Assembly: GCF_002940005.1 (NCBI RefSeq)
Contig: NZ_MDEF01000003.1
Source: Xanthomonas hortorum
GTDB lineage: Bacteria; Pseudomonadota; Gammaproteobacteria; Xanthomonadales; Xanthomonadaceae
Direction: 5' to 3' (one strand)
Length of the DNA stretch: 64,000 nt
In this document: piece by piece, positions 1 to 8,384 of the stretch
Numbering within the stretch: the first letter of the stretch is position 1
Layout: each line of letters begins with the position of its first letter
Notes under the pieces: model-generated
What the model saw: the letters and a program-made list of their open reading frames with translations, nothing else
Told to the model about the DNA's origin: nothing
Databases searched by the model: none
Translations under genes and position numbers: made by a program

Positions 1-916
1 GGATCCAGCTGTCCAGCGTTTCGTCTTCCGGCACTGGATAGGCGGGCAGGAAGTAGGTGCCCAGGCGCATCTCGATATTGCAGCGTTGCGCCAGCGCATG
101 GGTGTTGTCGATCGCGTCGGGCACGTCGGCGAACAGCGCGGCCATCTCGTCTGCAGACTTCAGGTACTGCTGATCGCTGTACTCGCGCGGGCGCTTGGGG
201 TCGTCGAGCACGCGGCCGGACGAAATGCACACGCGCGCTTCGTGTGCATTGAAGTCGCTGGCGTACAGAAAGCGCACATCGTTGCTGGCAACCACCGGCA
301 GCCCGCGCACGCCGGCTGCATGCAGGGCGAACTGGTTGAAGCGTTCTTCGCCCTCGCGCCCGGTGCGGGTGAGCTCCAGATGCAGGCCATCGCCGAACAC
401 GCGTTGCCAGTCGGCCAGTTGCTGCTCGGCCAGATCGGCGCGGCCTTCGCTAAACAGGCGCCCGGCCAGGCTGTCGCGGCCGGCCAGGGCGAACAGGTTG
501 GCGTGGCCGCTCTGCAGCCATTCGGGGTGGATGGCCACGCCGCCTTCAGGGCGGTGGCCTTCCATCCAGGCGCGGGTGAGCAGCCGAGACAAGCTCAAGT
601 ACCCTTCGCGGTCGCGGCACAGCAGGGTCATGCGCCAGGGCGTCATGTCCGGTGTGGCGATCATCACGTCGGCGCCGGCGATCGGCTTGATGCCCACGCC
701 TTCGGCGGCCTTGTAGAACTTGACCAGCGCGAACAGGTTGTTGAGGTCGGTGACCGCCAGCGCGGGCATGTCGAGTTCGACCGCGCGGCTCAGCAGGTTG
801 GCCTGCTTGGCCTTTTTCGGGTCAGCCTGATCCGGTTTCTCGGGCACACGGATGGTGGAATCCGCCAGCGAGAACTCGGTGTGGACGTGCAGATGGACGA
901 AGCGGGAAGTGGACAT
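1..916 (-). CDS. dnaE: DNA polymerase III alpha subunit, N-terminal part (partial)
   Basis: This is the catalytic subunit of the replicative polymerase holoenzyme, cut by the window edge so that only about 305 N-terminal residues are seen. Translation from the ATG at 916 begins MSTSRFVHLHVHTEFSLADS, which is the PHP-domain opening typical of DnaE, with the histidine pair HLHVH. Later stretches such as LPVVASNDVRFL and LYFLP-like motifs of the same domain follow. It is the last gene of the lpxD-fabZ-lpxA-lpxB-rnhB-dnaE series, an order shared with many gammaproteobacteria, but a 297-bp gap separates it from rnhB, so it may have its own promoter. Length compared with the family cannot be judged. 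Identity is certain from the domain and the neighbourhood. Confidence 0.97.
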   Translation of the reverse strand, partial: MSTSRFVHLHVHTEFSLADSTIRVPEKPDQADPKKAKQANLLSRAVELDMPALAVTDLNNLFALVKFYKAAEGVGIKPIAGADVMIATPDMTPWRMTLLCRDREGYLSLSRLLTRAWMEGHRPEGGVAIHPEWLQSGHANLFALAGRDSLAGRLFSEGRADLAEQQLADWQRVFGDGLHLELTRTGREGEERFNQFALHAAGVRGLPVVASNDVRFLYASDFNAHEARVCISSGRVLDDPKRPREYSDQQYLKSADEMAALFADVPDAIDNTHALAQRCNIEMRLGTYFLPAYPVPEDETLDSWI

Positions 917-940
917 GCGAGACCGGAATAATGCGCGGTC

Positions 941-969
941 AGGGTAGCGACCGTGGCCGGGCCGAACAA
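941..969 (-). promoter_or_regulatory. Possible sigma-70 promoter for dnaE
   Basis: On the minus strand TTGTTC and TACCCT are separated by 17 bases and end about 25 bases before the dnaE ATG. The match to TTGACA/TATAAT is only moderate. The surrounding gap 917-1213 between rnhB and dnaE holds no convincing gene and no heptamer repeat, so a promoter here is plausible but unproven. Confidence 0.3.
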
Positions 970-1213
970 GGCTTGACAGCACCGGTACGGGGCTGCGGCC
1001 AGACGCCACGGGGGCTGGCCGGTGCAGCCGATTCAGGGTTTGGCTAGCTGCATGGAGGGCAGCGATGGCGATTGCGCGGATCGGGGGGCGTGCGGGGCTG
1101 CGCGAGCGCAACGTGCGCTGCGCGAAGCCACGGCCGAAGCGGGCCGCATGCGCGCGGATGGATGGCACCGATACCGGGCCAGGTCCCCTGGATCCCCTGG
1201 ACTGTGCGGTCAG

Positions 1214-1954
1214 TCAGTCGGCCAGCAGCAGGCCATCGGCAGGGTCCACGCAGGGCACGTCCCAGTTCGACGGTGCGGCGGTCTCGATTCCCAGCGCACG
1301 CCGCACCGGCGCGAAGCTGCGGCGATGCTGCGGGCAGGGCCCGTGGGTCTGCAGCGCGGCCAGATGCACCGGCGTGGCGTAGCCCTTGTGCTGGTCGAAG
1401 CGGTATTCGGGATACTGCGCGTGCAACTCATGCATCAAACGGTCGCGGGTGACCTTGGCCACGATCGAGGCGGCCATGATGGCGCGGTCGAGCGCATCGC
1501 CACCGATCAAGGCCTCGGCCGGGCAGGGCAAGCCCTTGGGCACGCGGTTGCCGTCGATGCGCGCAAATCCGGCCACATGCGCCACCCCTTCCACCGCGCG
1601 CCGCATGCCCAGCATGGTGGCCTGGTAGATGTTGATGCGGTCGATCTCCTCGCTGTCGATCAGCACCACCGACCAGGCCAGCGCCCGTTCGACGATGCGC
1701 GCGTACAACTGCTCGCGCCGCTGCGCACTCAGTTGCTTGGAATCGTCCAGCCCGTTGATGCGCGGTTTGCTGGGATCGAACACCACCGCAGCCACCGCCA
1801 CCGGCCCGGCGAGCGGCCCACGGCCGGCTTCGTCGACGCCGGCGACCAAGCGCCGGGATTCGGCATTCGGGATTTGGGATTGGCCAAACAAGGGCGACTG
1901 GCGCGCCTCGGTGCTGGCGCTATCGGCTTGTGCACGCGGAGCCAGGATTTTCAT
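1214..1954 (-). CDS. rnhB: Ribonuclease HII
   Basis: Cleaves the RNA strand of RNA-DNA hybrids and starts removal of single ribonucleotides from DNA. The core begins at about residue 36 with LVAGVDEAGRGPLAGPV, which carries the first catalytic Asp and Glu. DDSKQLSAQRRE and the later ALIGGDALDRAIMAASIVAKVTRD supply the other acidic residues and the conserved Lys. The ATG at 1954 overlaps the lpxB stop as ATGA and gives 246 residues, longer than a typical RNase HII (about 200). The extra N-terminal 35 residues include QSQIPNAESR, which is a translated copy of the dispersed heptamer repeat. A TTG at the start of LVAGVDEAG is an alternative start that would remove this tail. Confidence 0.95.
   Translation of the reverse strand: MKILAPRAQADSASTEARQSPLFGQSQIPNAESRRLVAGVDEAGRGPLAGPVAVAAVVFDPSKPRINGLDDSKQLSAQRREQLYARIVERALAWSVVLIDSEEIDRINIYQATMLGMRRAVEGVAHVAGFARIDGNRVPKGLPCPAEALIGGDALDRAIMAASIVAKVTRDRLMHELHAQYPEYRFDQHKGYATPVHLAALQTHGPCPQHRRSFAPVRRALGIETAAPSNWDVPCVDPADGLLLAD
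1855..1885. repeat. Heptamer (ATTNGGG-type) repeat inside rnhB
   Basis: Degenerate tandem units reading gggattcggcattcggga on the plus strand. The same unit recurs in more than a dozen places in this window. Here it lies inside the N-terminal coding part of rnhB and is translated. Confidence 0.8.
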
Positions 1955-3255
1955 GCCTTTGCTCCTGACGAATCCCGAATGCCCACTCCCGAATCCCTGC
2001 CTTCCAGCAACCCGGCCACCGCATCGGCCGCGCGCGCCGATGCGTCGCGGCGCAGTTCTGCGTGCAGGGCCAGATACCGCGGCTGCAGCGCGGCGACTTT
2101 CTCCGGGTGCTTGAACCAGTCCAGCAGGGCCACGCACAGGCGCTCCGGGGTGCAGTCGTCCTGCATCAGCTCGGGCGCTAGATCGTCGTTGGCCAGGATG
2201 TTGGGCAGCGCGTAGCGGTTGACCTTGAGCAGGCCCAGCGTCTTGACGATGCGGTAGGTGAGCGGGGCGACCTTGTAGCCGACCACCATCGGGCGCTTGA
2301 CCAGCATCGCCTCCAGCGTGGCGGTGCCGGAGGCCAGCAACACCACGTCGGCAGCCAACATCGCGGTGCGTGCCTGGCCGTCGAGCAGGTGCGAGCGCAG
2401 CACCGGCAGCGACGAGTGCGACAGCTGTTCGGCCAGCAATTGCTTGCAGCCAGGGTTGGCTGCCGGTACCAGCACGTGCAGGTTGGGCAGATGTTCGGAC
2501 ACCAGCCAGGCGGCCTGGAAAAACGTATCGCCGAGCTTGCTGATTTCGCCATGCCGGCTACCTGGCAACACCGCCAGCACGGTGCTGGAGGCAGACAGGC
2601 CCAACTTGGCGCGCGCGGCCGCGCGATCGGCCTGGTAGGCGATGTCGTCGGCCATCGGGTGGCCAACAAACCGCGCATCGATGCCGTGCCGGGCGTAGAT
2701 CGGCGGCTCCATCGGAAACAGGCACAGCACCAGGTCGGCGCTGGCACCGATCTTTTCCGCACGCTTCTCGCGCCATGCCCACACCGATGGACTGACGTAA
2801 TGCACGGTACGCACGCCACGCTGCTTGAGCCAGCGCTCGACCGAAAGATTGAAATCGGGCGCGTCGATGCCGATGAATACATCCGGCTTCCAGGCCAGCA
2901 CGCGCTCACGAAACGCACGGCGCAGCTTCAACAGCCGCGGCAGATGCTGCAGCACTTCGGTCAGCCCCATCACCGCCAGCTCGCTGGCATCGAACCAGGT
3001 CTGGCAGCCGGCGCCACGCATCGCATCGCCACCGATGCCGACGAATTCGGCAGTCGGATAGCGGCGCCGCAGCTGGTCGATCAACCCGGCACCCAGGATG
3101 TCGCCGGAGGCTTCGCCGGCGATCAGCGCGATGCGTAGGGAGCGGAGATTGGGGATTGGGGATTGGGGATTGGCCAGCGCGTTGTGCACGACTTCGCCCG
3201 GTGTGGTGTGGACGCTTTGCATCCCCAATCCCGAATCCCGACTCCCGGCCTTCAT
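1951..3255 (-). CDS. lpxB: Lipid-A-disaccharide synthase
   Basis: Joins UDP-2,3-diacylglucosamine and lipid X to form the lipid A disaccharide at the inner face of the cytoplasmic membrane. The core starts near residue 41 with LRIALIAGEASGDILGAGLI, followed by EFVGIGGDAMRGAGC, the FIGIDAPDFN segment, VHYVSPSVWAWRE and LPGSRHGEI, all family hallmarks. Start ATG at 3255 overlaps the lpxA stop and its TGA overlaps the rnhB start, so coupling is tight on both sides. At 434 residues it is longer than E. coli LpxB (382). Both extra ends are built of heptamer repeat: SRDSGLGMQ and NPQSPIPNLRSL near the N terminus, and RDSGVGIRDS at the C terminus. Function is unlikely to need these tails. Confidence 0.97.
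   Translation of the reverse strand: MKAGSRDSGLGMQSVHTTPGEVVHNALANPQSPIPNLRSLRIALIAGEASGDILGAGLIDQLRRRYPTAEFVGIGGDAMRGAGCQTWFDASELAVMGLTEVLQHLPRLLKLRRAFRERVLAWKPDVFIGIDAPDFNLSVERWLKQRGVRTVHYVSPSVWAWREKRAEKIGASADLVLCLFPMEPPIYARHGIDARFVGHPMADDIAYQADRAAARAKLGLSASSTVLAVLPGSRHGEISKLGDTFFQAAWLVSEHLPNLHVLVPAANPGCKQLLAEQLSHSSLPVLRSHLLDGQARTAMLAADVVLLASGTATLEAMLVKRPMVVGYKVAPLTYRIVKTLGLLKVNRYALPNILANDDLAPELMQDDCTPERLCVALLDWFKHPEKVAALQPRYLALHAELRRDASARAADAVAGLLEGRDSGVGIRDSSGAKA
1971..1998. repeat. Heptamer repeat encoding the LpxB C terminus
   Basis: Plus-strand units aatcccgaatgcccactccc and gaatccc form a short tandem block. On the minus strand it is translated as the last residues of LpxB. Confidence 0.8.
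3146..3174. repeat. Heptamer repeat in the LpxB N-terminal region
   Basis: Four nearly perfect tandem units of attgggg. On the minus strand they are translated as NPQSPIPN just before the conserved LpxB core. Confidence 0.85.
3221..3249. repeat. Heptamer repeat at the LpxB start
   Basis: Tandem units atccccaatcccgaatcccg plus actcccgg, in the opposite orientation to the block at 3146-3174. The two blocks face each other and could form a stem. It encodes SRDSGLGM right after the LpxB start codon. Confidence 0.8.
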
Positions 3256-4043
3256 CGCAACAACGGCCTTTCCGCCGCTTCGATGAACTCCAGCAACCCG
3301 CGCACGTCCTCGCTGCTCTTGGCCTGTTCGGCCAGCTGCAGTTTGGCCTCGCTCAGCGGCAGGCCGGCGACGTACAACGTGCGGTAGGCGCGCTTGATCG
3401 CGGTGATGCGCTCGGCATCGAAGCCGCGGCGCTTGAGCCCTTCGCTATTGATGCCGCGTGGGCGGCCCAGCGATTCGCTGCCGACCATGGTGAACGGCGG
3501 CACGTCGCCATTGGTCAGCGCACCCATGCCCAGGAAGGCGTGCGCGCCGATCCTGCAGAACTGATGCGCGCCGGCAAAGCCGCTGATGATCACGTAGTCG
3601 CCCACGGTCACGTGGCCGGCCAGCGTGGTGTTGTTGGAAAACACGCAGTGGTTGCCCACATGGCAGTCGTGCGCCACGTGCGTGTAGGCCAGCATCCAGT
3701 TATCGTCGCCGACCACGGTGATGCCGCCACCGCCGCCGGTACCGCGATTGATGGTGACGAATTCGCGGATCACATTGCCGTGCCCGATCACCAGCTCGGT
3801 GCGCTCGCCGGCGTACTTCTTGTCCTGCGGTTCGCCGCCGATCGCCGAGTGGCCGATGAAGCGGTTATTGCGGCCGATCCGGGTCGGGCCATGGATCGAG
3901 CAATGCGGCCCGACCTCGGTGCCCGCGCCGATCTCCACATCGGCGCCGATCAGCGAAAACGCGCCGACGCGGACGTCGTCGGCCAGCGTTGCCGAGGGAT
4001 CGATGACCGCCGTGGGATGAATCAAAGGTGTCGAATCACGCAT
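3252..4043 (-). CDS. lpxA: UDP-N-acetylglucosamine acyltransferase
   Basis: First enzyme of lipid A synthesis; moves a 3-hydroxyacyl chain from acyl carrier protein to UDP-GlcNAc. The protein opens with IHPTAVIDPSATLADDVRVG and continues with repeated hexapeptides (left-handed beta helix) through about residue 190. The catalytic-region His lies in YTHVAHDCHVGNHC and GFAGAHQFCRIGAHAFLG follows. The C-terminal helical part follows at EGLKRRGF. At 263 residues it matches E. coli LpxA (262). The start ATG at 4043 lies 25 bases from the fabZ stop, and the stop overlaps lpxB by 4 bases. Identity is secure. Confidence 0.98.
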   Translation of the reverse strand: MRDSTPLIHPTAVIDPSATLADDVRVGAFSLIGADVEIGAGTEVGPHCSIHGPTRIGRNNRFIGHSAIGGEPQDKKYAGERTELVIGHGNVIREFVTINRGTGGGGGITVVGDDNWMLAYTHVAHDCHVGNHCVFSNNTTLAGHVTVGDYVIISGFAGAHQFCRIGAHAFLGMGALTNGDVPPFTMVGSESLGRPRGINSEGLKRRGFDAERITAIKRAYRTLYVAGLPLSEAKLQLAEQAKSSEDVRGLLEFIEAAERPLLR

Positions 4044-4068
4044 CGTGTCTTACTCCGAAAGCGGGTTA

Positions 4069-4527
4069 TTACCTGGCGCCGGCGCACATCACCTCGGCAC
4101 TGGCCACCACTTCGCCATCGACCTTGGCCTCGCCGTAGAAGCATCCCACGTTACGGATCAGGCGCTTCATCTTCACCTCCATGATCAACACATCGCCCGG
4201 GATCACCTGCTTATTGAAGCGGGCGTTGTCGACCTTGACCATGTAGAACAACTGCGACAACGCATCGCGGCCCAAACCGAGTTGGGTCATCACGCCACCG
4301 ACCTGCGCCAGCGCCTCGATGATCAGCACGCCAGGCATCACCGGACGGTTCGGGAAGTGGCCCTGGAAGAACGGCTCGTTGATGGTGACGTTCTTCTGCG
4401 CCACGATCCACTTGGTTTCCAGATCGAGTTCGAGGACCCGGTCGACCAGCAGAAACGGGTAACGATGCGGGAGCAGCGTCTGGATCTGACTGACGTCGAT
4501 CGGCAGCTCATACGTGGGGTAACTCAT
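4069..4527 (-). CDS. fabZ: 3-hydroxyacyl-ACP dehydratase FabZ
   Basis: Dehydrates 3-hydroxyacyl-ACP in fatty acid elongation and so competes with LpxA and LpxD for the same substrates, which explains its place between them. The single hot-dog domain shows LLPHRYPFLLVDRV and the catalytic FFQGHFPNRPVMPGVLIIEA with its His and, further on, the Glu. The start was set at the ATG at 4527 because it gives MSYPTYELPI, a normal FabZ N terminus of 152 residues, and overlaps the lpxD stop by 4 bases. A longer reading frame upstream lies inside lpxD and is not used. Confidence 0.97.
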   Translation of the reverse strand: MSYPTYELPIDVSQIQTLLPHRYPFLLVDRVLELDLETKWIVAQKNVTINEPFFQGHFPNRPVMPGVLIIEALAQVGGVMTQLGLGRDALSQLFYMVKVDNARFNKQVIPGDVLIMEVKMKRLIRNVGCFYGEAKVDGEVVASAEVMCAGAR

Positions 4528-5537
4528 TCTTTCTCCTTGCCCACAGCCAGAATGCGCCTTGCCAGCACATCGAGTTGTTTGAAGCGCGCGGCATTCTTGC
4601 GCCACGTGCGATTGTCGGTGAGAGGGGTGCCGGACGAATACTCGCCCGGCTCATGGATGGAATTGCGCACCACCGATTTGCCGGTGATCACGACCTTGTC
4701 GCAGATCTCCAGGTGGCCGACCACGCCGACATGCCCGCCAAGCAGGCAATAACGGCCGATCTTGGCGCTGCCGGCAATGCCGGTGCAGCCGGCGATGGCG
4801 CTATGCGCACCGATATGGCAGTTGTGCGCAATCTGCACCAGGTTATCCACGCGCACATCTTCTTCCAGCACGGTGTCTTCCAGCGCGCCGCGGTCGATGC
4901 AGGTGTTGGCGCCAATCTCGCAATCGTCGCCGATCACCACACCGCCCAGTTGCGGCACCTTGATCCAGTGGCCGGCATCCATCGCCAGGCCGAAACCGTC
5001 GGCGCCGATAACCGCGCCGGGGTGAATGCGCACCCGCTTGCCCAGCCGCACGCGGGTCACCAGGGTGACGCGGGCGATCAGTTCGCTGCCGGCATCCACC
5101 ACGCAGTCTTCGCCGATGATGCTGCCGGTGCCGATCACGCAGCCATCGCCCACGCGGCTGCGCGCACCGATGCTGGCGAACGGGCCGACATGCGCGCTCG
5201 GCGAGACCTGTGCGGTGGGGTCGATCACCGCCAAGGCATGAATGCCCGGTTCGCGCACCGGCGCCACATCGAACAAGGCGGCGATCTTGGCGAACGCGGT
5301 ATAGGGATCCTTGGCGACCAACGCAGTGCCGCGTGCGGCTTGCGCATCGTCGGCACGCAGGACAACGATCGCTGCCTGGGTGTCAGCCAGCTGCGGCCGA
5401 TAGCGCGGGTTGGACAGGAAGCTCAGATGCCCCGCGCCGGCATGCGCCAAGGTGGCGACACCGGTGACTTCGGTGGTGCCGTCGCCAACGACGGTCAACC
5501 CAAATTGTTCGGCAATCGCACTGGCGGTCAAGCGCAT
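4524..5537 (-). CDS. lpxD: UDP-3-O-(3-hydroxyacyl)glucosamine N-acyltransferase
   Basis: Third step of lipid A synthesis; adds the N-linked hydroxyacyl chain. Residues 1-100 form the LpxD N-terminal domain with LTVVGDGTTEVTGVATLAHA and LSFLSNPRYR. A long hexapeptide beta helix follows (AQVSPSAHVGPFASIGARSR onward), with the catalytic His region VDNLVQIAHNCHIGAHS near residue 240 and FGLAMDAGHW in the middle. The 337 residues match the family. It is the first gene of the lpxD-fabZ-lpxA-lpxB-rnhB series here. Its promoter must lie in 5538-5662, a region shared with the divergent small gene. Confidence 0.98.
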   Translation of the reverse strand: MRLTASAIAEQFGLTVVGDGTTEVTGVATLAHAGAGHLSFLSNPRYRPQLADTQAAIVVLRADDAQAARGTALVAKDPYTAFAKIAALFDVAPVREPGIHALAVIDPTAQVSPSAHVGPFASIGARSRVGDGCVIGTGSIIGEDCVVDAGSELIARVTLVTRVRLGKRVRIHPGAVIGADGFGLAMDAGHWIKVPQLGGVVIGDDCEIGANTCIDRGALEDTVLEEDVRVDNLVQIAHNCHIGAHSAIAGCTGIAGSAKIGRYCLLGGHVGVVGHLEICDKVVITGKSVVRNSIHEPGEYSSGTPLTDNRTWRKNAARFKQLDVLARRILAVGKEKE

Positions 5538-5662
5538 CAGGGTGAACCTCGCGTAAACAGTAAGTGGCTGGTTTTACGGAAAAAAACGTTGCCAAATGTT
5601 TGCCAAACAGTCGGGCGTATCTCTGGCTGGGCCGCAACTATGCGGCGAACCCAGGAAAGCAT

Positions 5663-5854
5663 ATGAAAACTGTCCTCTCCATTTTCGGAAGCGTGATCCT
5701 GCTGGGCGCGGTTGCCAGTGCCTCGGCCGACGACTTCACAGAACAGCGCGCCAACGCTCAGGGCTTCTGGGACCAGCAGATCCAGTGCGTGGACTCGTCC
5801 GATTGGGGCGCCACCGCCACCTGCCTGGGCAACGTCTGGAACACCTACTTCTAA
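5663..5854 (+). CDS. Small putative secreted protein (63 residues), unknown function
   Basis: I do not recognise a family. The product starts MKTVLSIFGSVILLGAVASA and has a clear signal peptide with a likely cleavage at ASA-DD. The mature part of about 40 residues is acidic and contains two cysteines (IQCVDSS and ATCLGN) that could form one disulfide, plus several aromatic residues. An AGGAAAG ribosome site lies just before the ATG. It is convergent with bamA and divergent from lpxD, and sits where many gammaproteobacteria carry skp, but it has no resemblance to Skp in size or sequence. A strong terminator follows it. Upstream, two direct TTGCCAAA-type repeats (around 5589-5610) could be an operator. 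Confidence 0.72.
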   Translation: MKTVLSIFGSVILLGAVASASADDFTEQRANAQGFWDQQIQCVDSSDWGATATCLGNVWNTYF

Positions 5855-5885
5855 GTCCGGGTTTCAGACAGGAAGCAGTTCAAAC

Positions 5886-5922
5886 AAACAATGGCGGCCC
5901 GAAGTTCGGGCCGCCATTGTTT
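5886..5922. terminator. Bidirectional rho-independent terminator between the small gene and bamA
   Basis: Perfect 18-bp inverted repeat with arms 5886-5903 and 5905-5922, GC-rich in the middle (ggcggcccgaa) and flanked by A on the left and T on the right. It can therefore stop transcripts from both the plus-strand small gene and minus-strand bamA. Confidence 0.9.
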
Positions 5923-5934
5923 TGCCTGCAGCTC

Positions 5935-8301
5935 TTAGAACTGGCCGCCGAAGGTGAACTGCAGACGTTCGATCTCGTCGTTGTCTTCCTTCTTCAGCGG
6001 GAACGCGTAGCTGATCGAGATGGGGCCGACGGGTGCGCGCCACAGCAACGCCACGCCGGTGGACGCGCGCAGTTCATTGGCCTTGAAGTTGTCCACGCCA
6101 TCGTAGACGTTACCGAAGTCGAAGAATGCCGACACGCGTGCCGACGGGCTGTCGAACAGCTTGGGGAAATACATTTCCACCGAACCGACAGTCTTGAACG
6201 AACCACCCAGCGGCTGGCCGCGCGTGTAGTTCAAGGTGCGCTCCGAGCGCGGCCCCAGCGTGTTGTCTTCGAAGCCGCGCACCGAGTTGGTGCCGCCGGC
6301 GTAGAAGTTCTCGTAGAACGGCAGGCCGGTGGCTGTGATGGTGCGCGACACGCCATTGCCGTCGGTCACCACGCGCGTGCTGTCATTGCCGTAGCTGTCG
6401 CCATAACCCAGCTCGAAGCGGGTGTTCAACACGATCGCCGGGATGATCGGCCAGTAGTTGGAGATCTGGTAGTTTAGCTTGTAGTACTCGACGGTGGAGC
6501 CGGGCAGGGTGGTCTCCAGGCCGACGCGCTGGTACATGCCGCGGGTCGGCATGAAGAAGTCGTTGCGGGTGTCGCGTGCCCAGCCCAGTTCGGTGCGCCA
6601 GGCATGGAAGGTGCGCGTACCGACCGCATCGATGTAGTCGATGATCGCCTGCGGCGTTTGGGTCGGGAATGTATTGATCTGGTTGCTGTCGATGCCGACC
6701 ATCGCCGAGACGGTGTCGTTCTCGGTGATCGGCACGCCGAACACCACCTGCGCCGAACCATTCTTGCTGTTGTACTGCGCGGTGTTGAAGTCCGAGTAGT
6801 CCAGCGAGCGCCAGGACAGGTTGTAGCCCAGCGACACGCCGTCGTCGGTAAAGAACGGGTTGGTGTAGGAGAACGCGTAACGCTGCTGGAAGGTGCTGCG
6901 CGAGGCTTCTACCGCCACGCGGTTACCGCCGCCCAGGAAGTTGTTCTGCGACAACTGCACCGAGGTGGTCACACCGAAGCTCTGCGAGTAACCCAGGCCG
7001 AACACGAAGCTGCCGGAGGTGGTTTCCTTGACGTTGTAGACCACGTCGACCTGGTCGTTGCTGCCCGGCACGGCCGGCGTTTCCACGTCCACACTCTCGA
7101 AGTAGCCCAGGCGCTGCAGACGGATCTTGGAACGGTCGATCGCCGCCTGCGAGTACCAGGTGTTTTCGAACTGGCGCATTTCGCGGCGCAGGACTTCGTC
7201 GGAGGTGCGGCTGTTGCCCTTGTAGAGGATGCGGCGCACGGTCACGCGCGGGCCGGGCACCACCTGCAGATTGACCGCAACGGTGCGGTCCTCGCGGTTC
7301 GGCGTCGGGATCGGGTTGACCTTGGCGAACGCGTAACCGACGTTGCTGAGCGTGTTGGTGATCGCATCGGAGGTGTATTCCAGCAACGCGCGCGAGAAGA
7401 TGTCGCCGGCCTTGGGAATCACCAGTCGCTCGATATCGGCCTGCGGCAACACGGTGTCGCCGGTGACCTTGATCTCGGAAATCTTGTACTGCTCGCCTTC
7501 GGTGACGCCGGCGCTGACGAACATGTCGCGTTTGTCGGGGCTGATCGCCACCTGGGTGGAGTCGATGCTGAAGTCCACATAGCCGCGGTCCAGGTACCAG
7601 GAGTTGAGCTTCTCCAGGTCGCCGGACATCTTTTCCTTGGAGTACTGGTCGTCGCGGCGATACCACGAGGCCCAGTTGTGCTCCTTGGATTCCCAGTTTT
7701 CCAGGATGTCCTCGTTGGCGAACTTCTCGGTGCCGATCAGGTTGACGTGGCGGATCTTGGCCGCCTTGCCTTCCTTGATCGCGATGGCCACGTCCACGCG
7801 GTTGCGATCCAGCGGGCTCACCGTCGGGGTGATCTCCACGTTGTACTTGCCGCGATTGTTGTACTGGCGGGTCAGTTCCTGGGTCACGCGGTCCAGGCTC
7901 AGGCGGTCGAAGGTGCCGCCTTCGGTCAGGCCGATGTCGCCCAGGCCCTTGAGCAGCTCTTCGGACTTGATGTCCTTGTTGCCGGTCACGGTGAGCTTGT
8001 TGATCGCCGGGCGCTCCTTGACCGTGATCACCAGGATGTTGCCCTGGCGATCCAGCTGCACGTCTTCGAAGAAGCCGGTGCGGTACAGCGCGCGGATCGA
8101 GTCGGCAACCTTGCCATCGTCCACGGTGTCGCCGCGATTCACCGGCAGATAGGTGAACACGGTGCCGGAGGCAATGCGCTGCAGGCCGTCGACGCGGATG
8201 TCGCTGGCAACGAACGGCTCGGCCGCCAGGGCGAGGGCTGGCAGGCTGAGGCCGGCGGCAAGAGCGAGGGCAAGCAGGCGGCGAGTGGGAAGACGCGTCA
8301 T
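5935..8301 (-). CDS. bamA: Outer membrane protein assembly factor BamA
   Basis: Central subunit of the BAM complex that folds beta-barrel proteins into the outer membrane. From the ATG at 8301 the product begins with a signal peptide (MTRLPTRRLLALALAAGLSL, cleavage near ALA-AE). Five POTRA domains follow (about residues 25-425, the first starting FVASDIRVDGLQRI). The C-terminal barrel contains the conserved loop-6 VRGFEDNTLGPRS motif and ends in a terminal Phe (FTFGGQF), the barrel insertion signal. The 788 residues fit the family. It follows rseP with an 83-bp gap. The open frame continues upstream but without a better start, since the signal peptide fixes it. Confidence 0.98.
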   Translation of the reverse strand: MTRLPTRRLLALALAAGLSLPALALAAEPFVASDIRVDGLQRIASGTVFTYLPVNRGDTVDDGKVADSIRALYRTGFFEDVQLDRQGNILVITVKERPAINKLTVTGNKDIKSEELLKGLGDIGLTEGGTFDRLSLDRVTQELTRQYNNRGKYNVEITPTVSPLDRNRVDVAIAIKEGKAAKIRHVNLIGTEKFANEDILENWESKEHNWASWYRRDDQYSKEKMSGDLEKLNSWYLDRGYVDFSIDSTQVAISPDKRDMFVSAGVTEGEQYKISEIKVTGDTVLPQADIERLVIPKAGDIFSRALLEYTSDAITNTLSNVGYAFAKVNPIPTPNREDRTVAVNLQVVPGPRVTVRRILYKGNSRTSDEVLRREMRQFENTWYSQAAIDRSKIRLQRLGYFESVDVETPAVPGSNDQVDVVYNVKETTSGSFVFGLGYSQSFGVTTSVQLSQNNFLGGGNRVAVEASRSTFQQRYAFSYTNPFFTDDGVSLGYNLSWRSLDYSDFNTAQYNSKNGSAQVVFGVPITENDTVSAMVGIDSNQINTFPTQTPQAIIDYIDAVGTRTFHAWRTELGWARDTRNDFFMPTRGMYQRVGLETTLPGSTVEYYKLNYQISNYWPIIPAIVLNTRFELGYGDSYGNDSTRVVTDGNGVSRTITATGLPFYENFYAGGTNSVRGFEDNTLGPRSERTLNYTRGQPLGGSFKTVGSVEMYFPKLFDSPSARVSAFFDFGNVYDGVDNFKANELRASTGVALLWRAPVGPISISYAFPLKKEDNDEIERLQFTFGGQF

Positions 8302-8384
8302 GTCACATCCGGTTGGAGTCGATTTCGGGTGTTGCTGGATGCCGACGTATGACGACGACAACAGGCGGAAAGGGTGGAGCAGTT

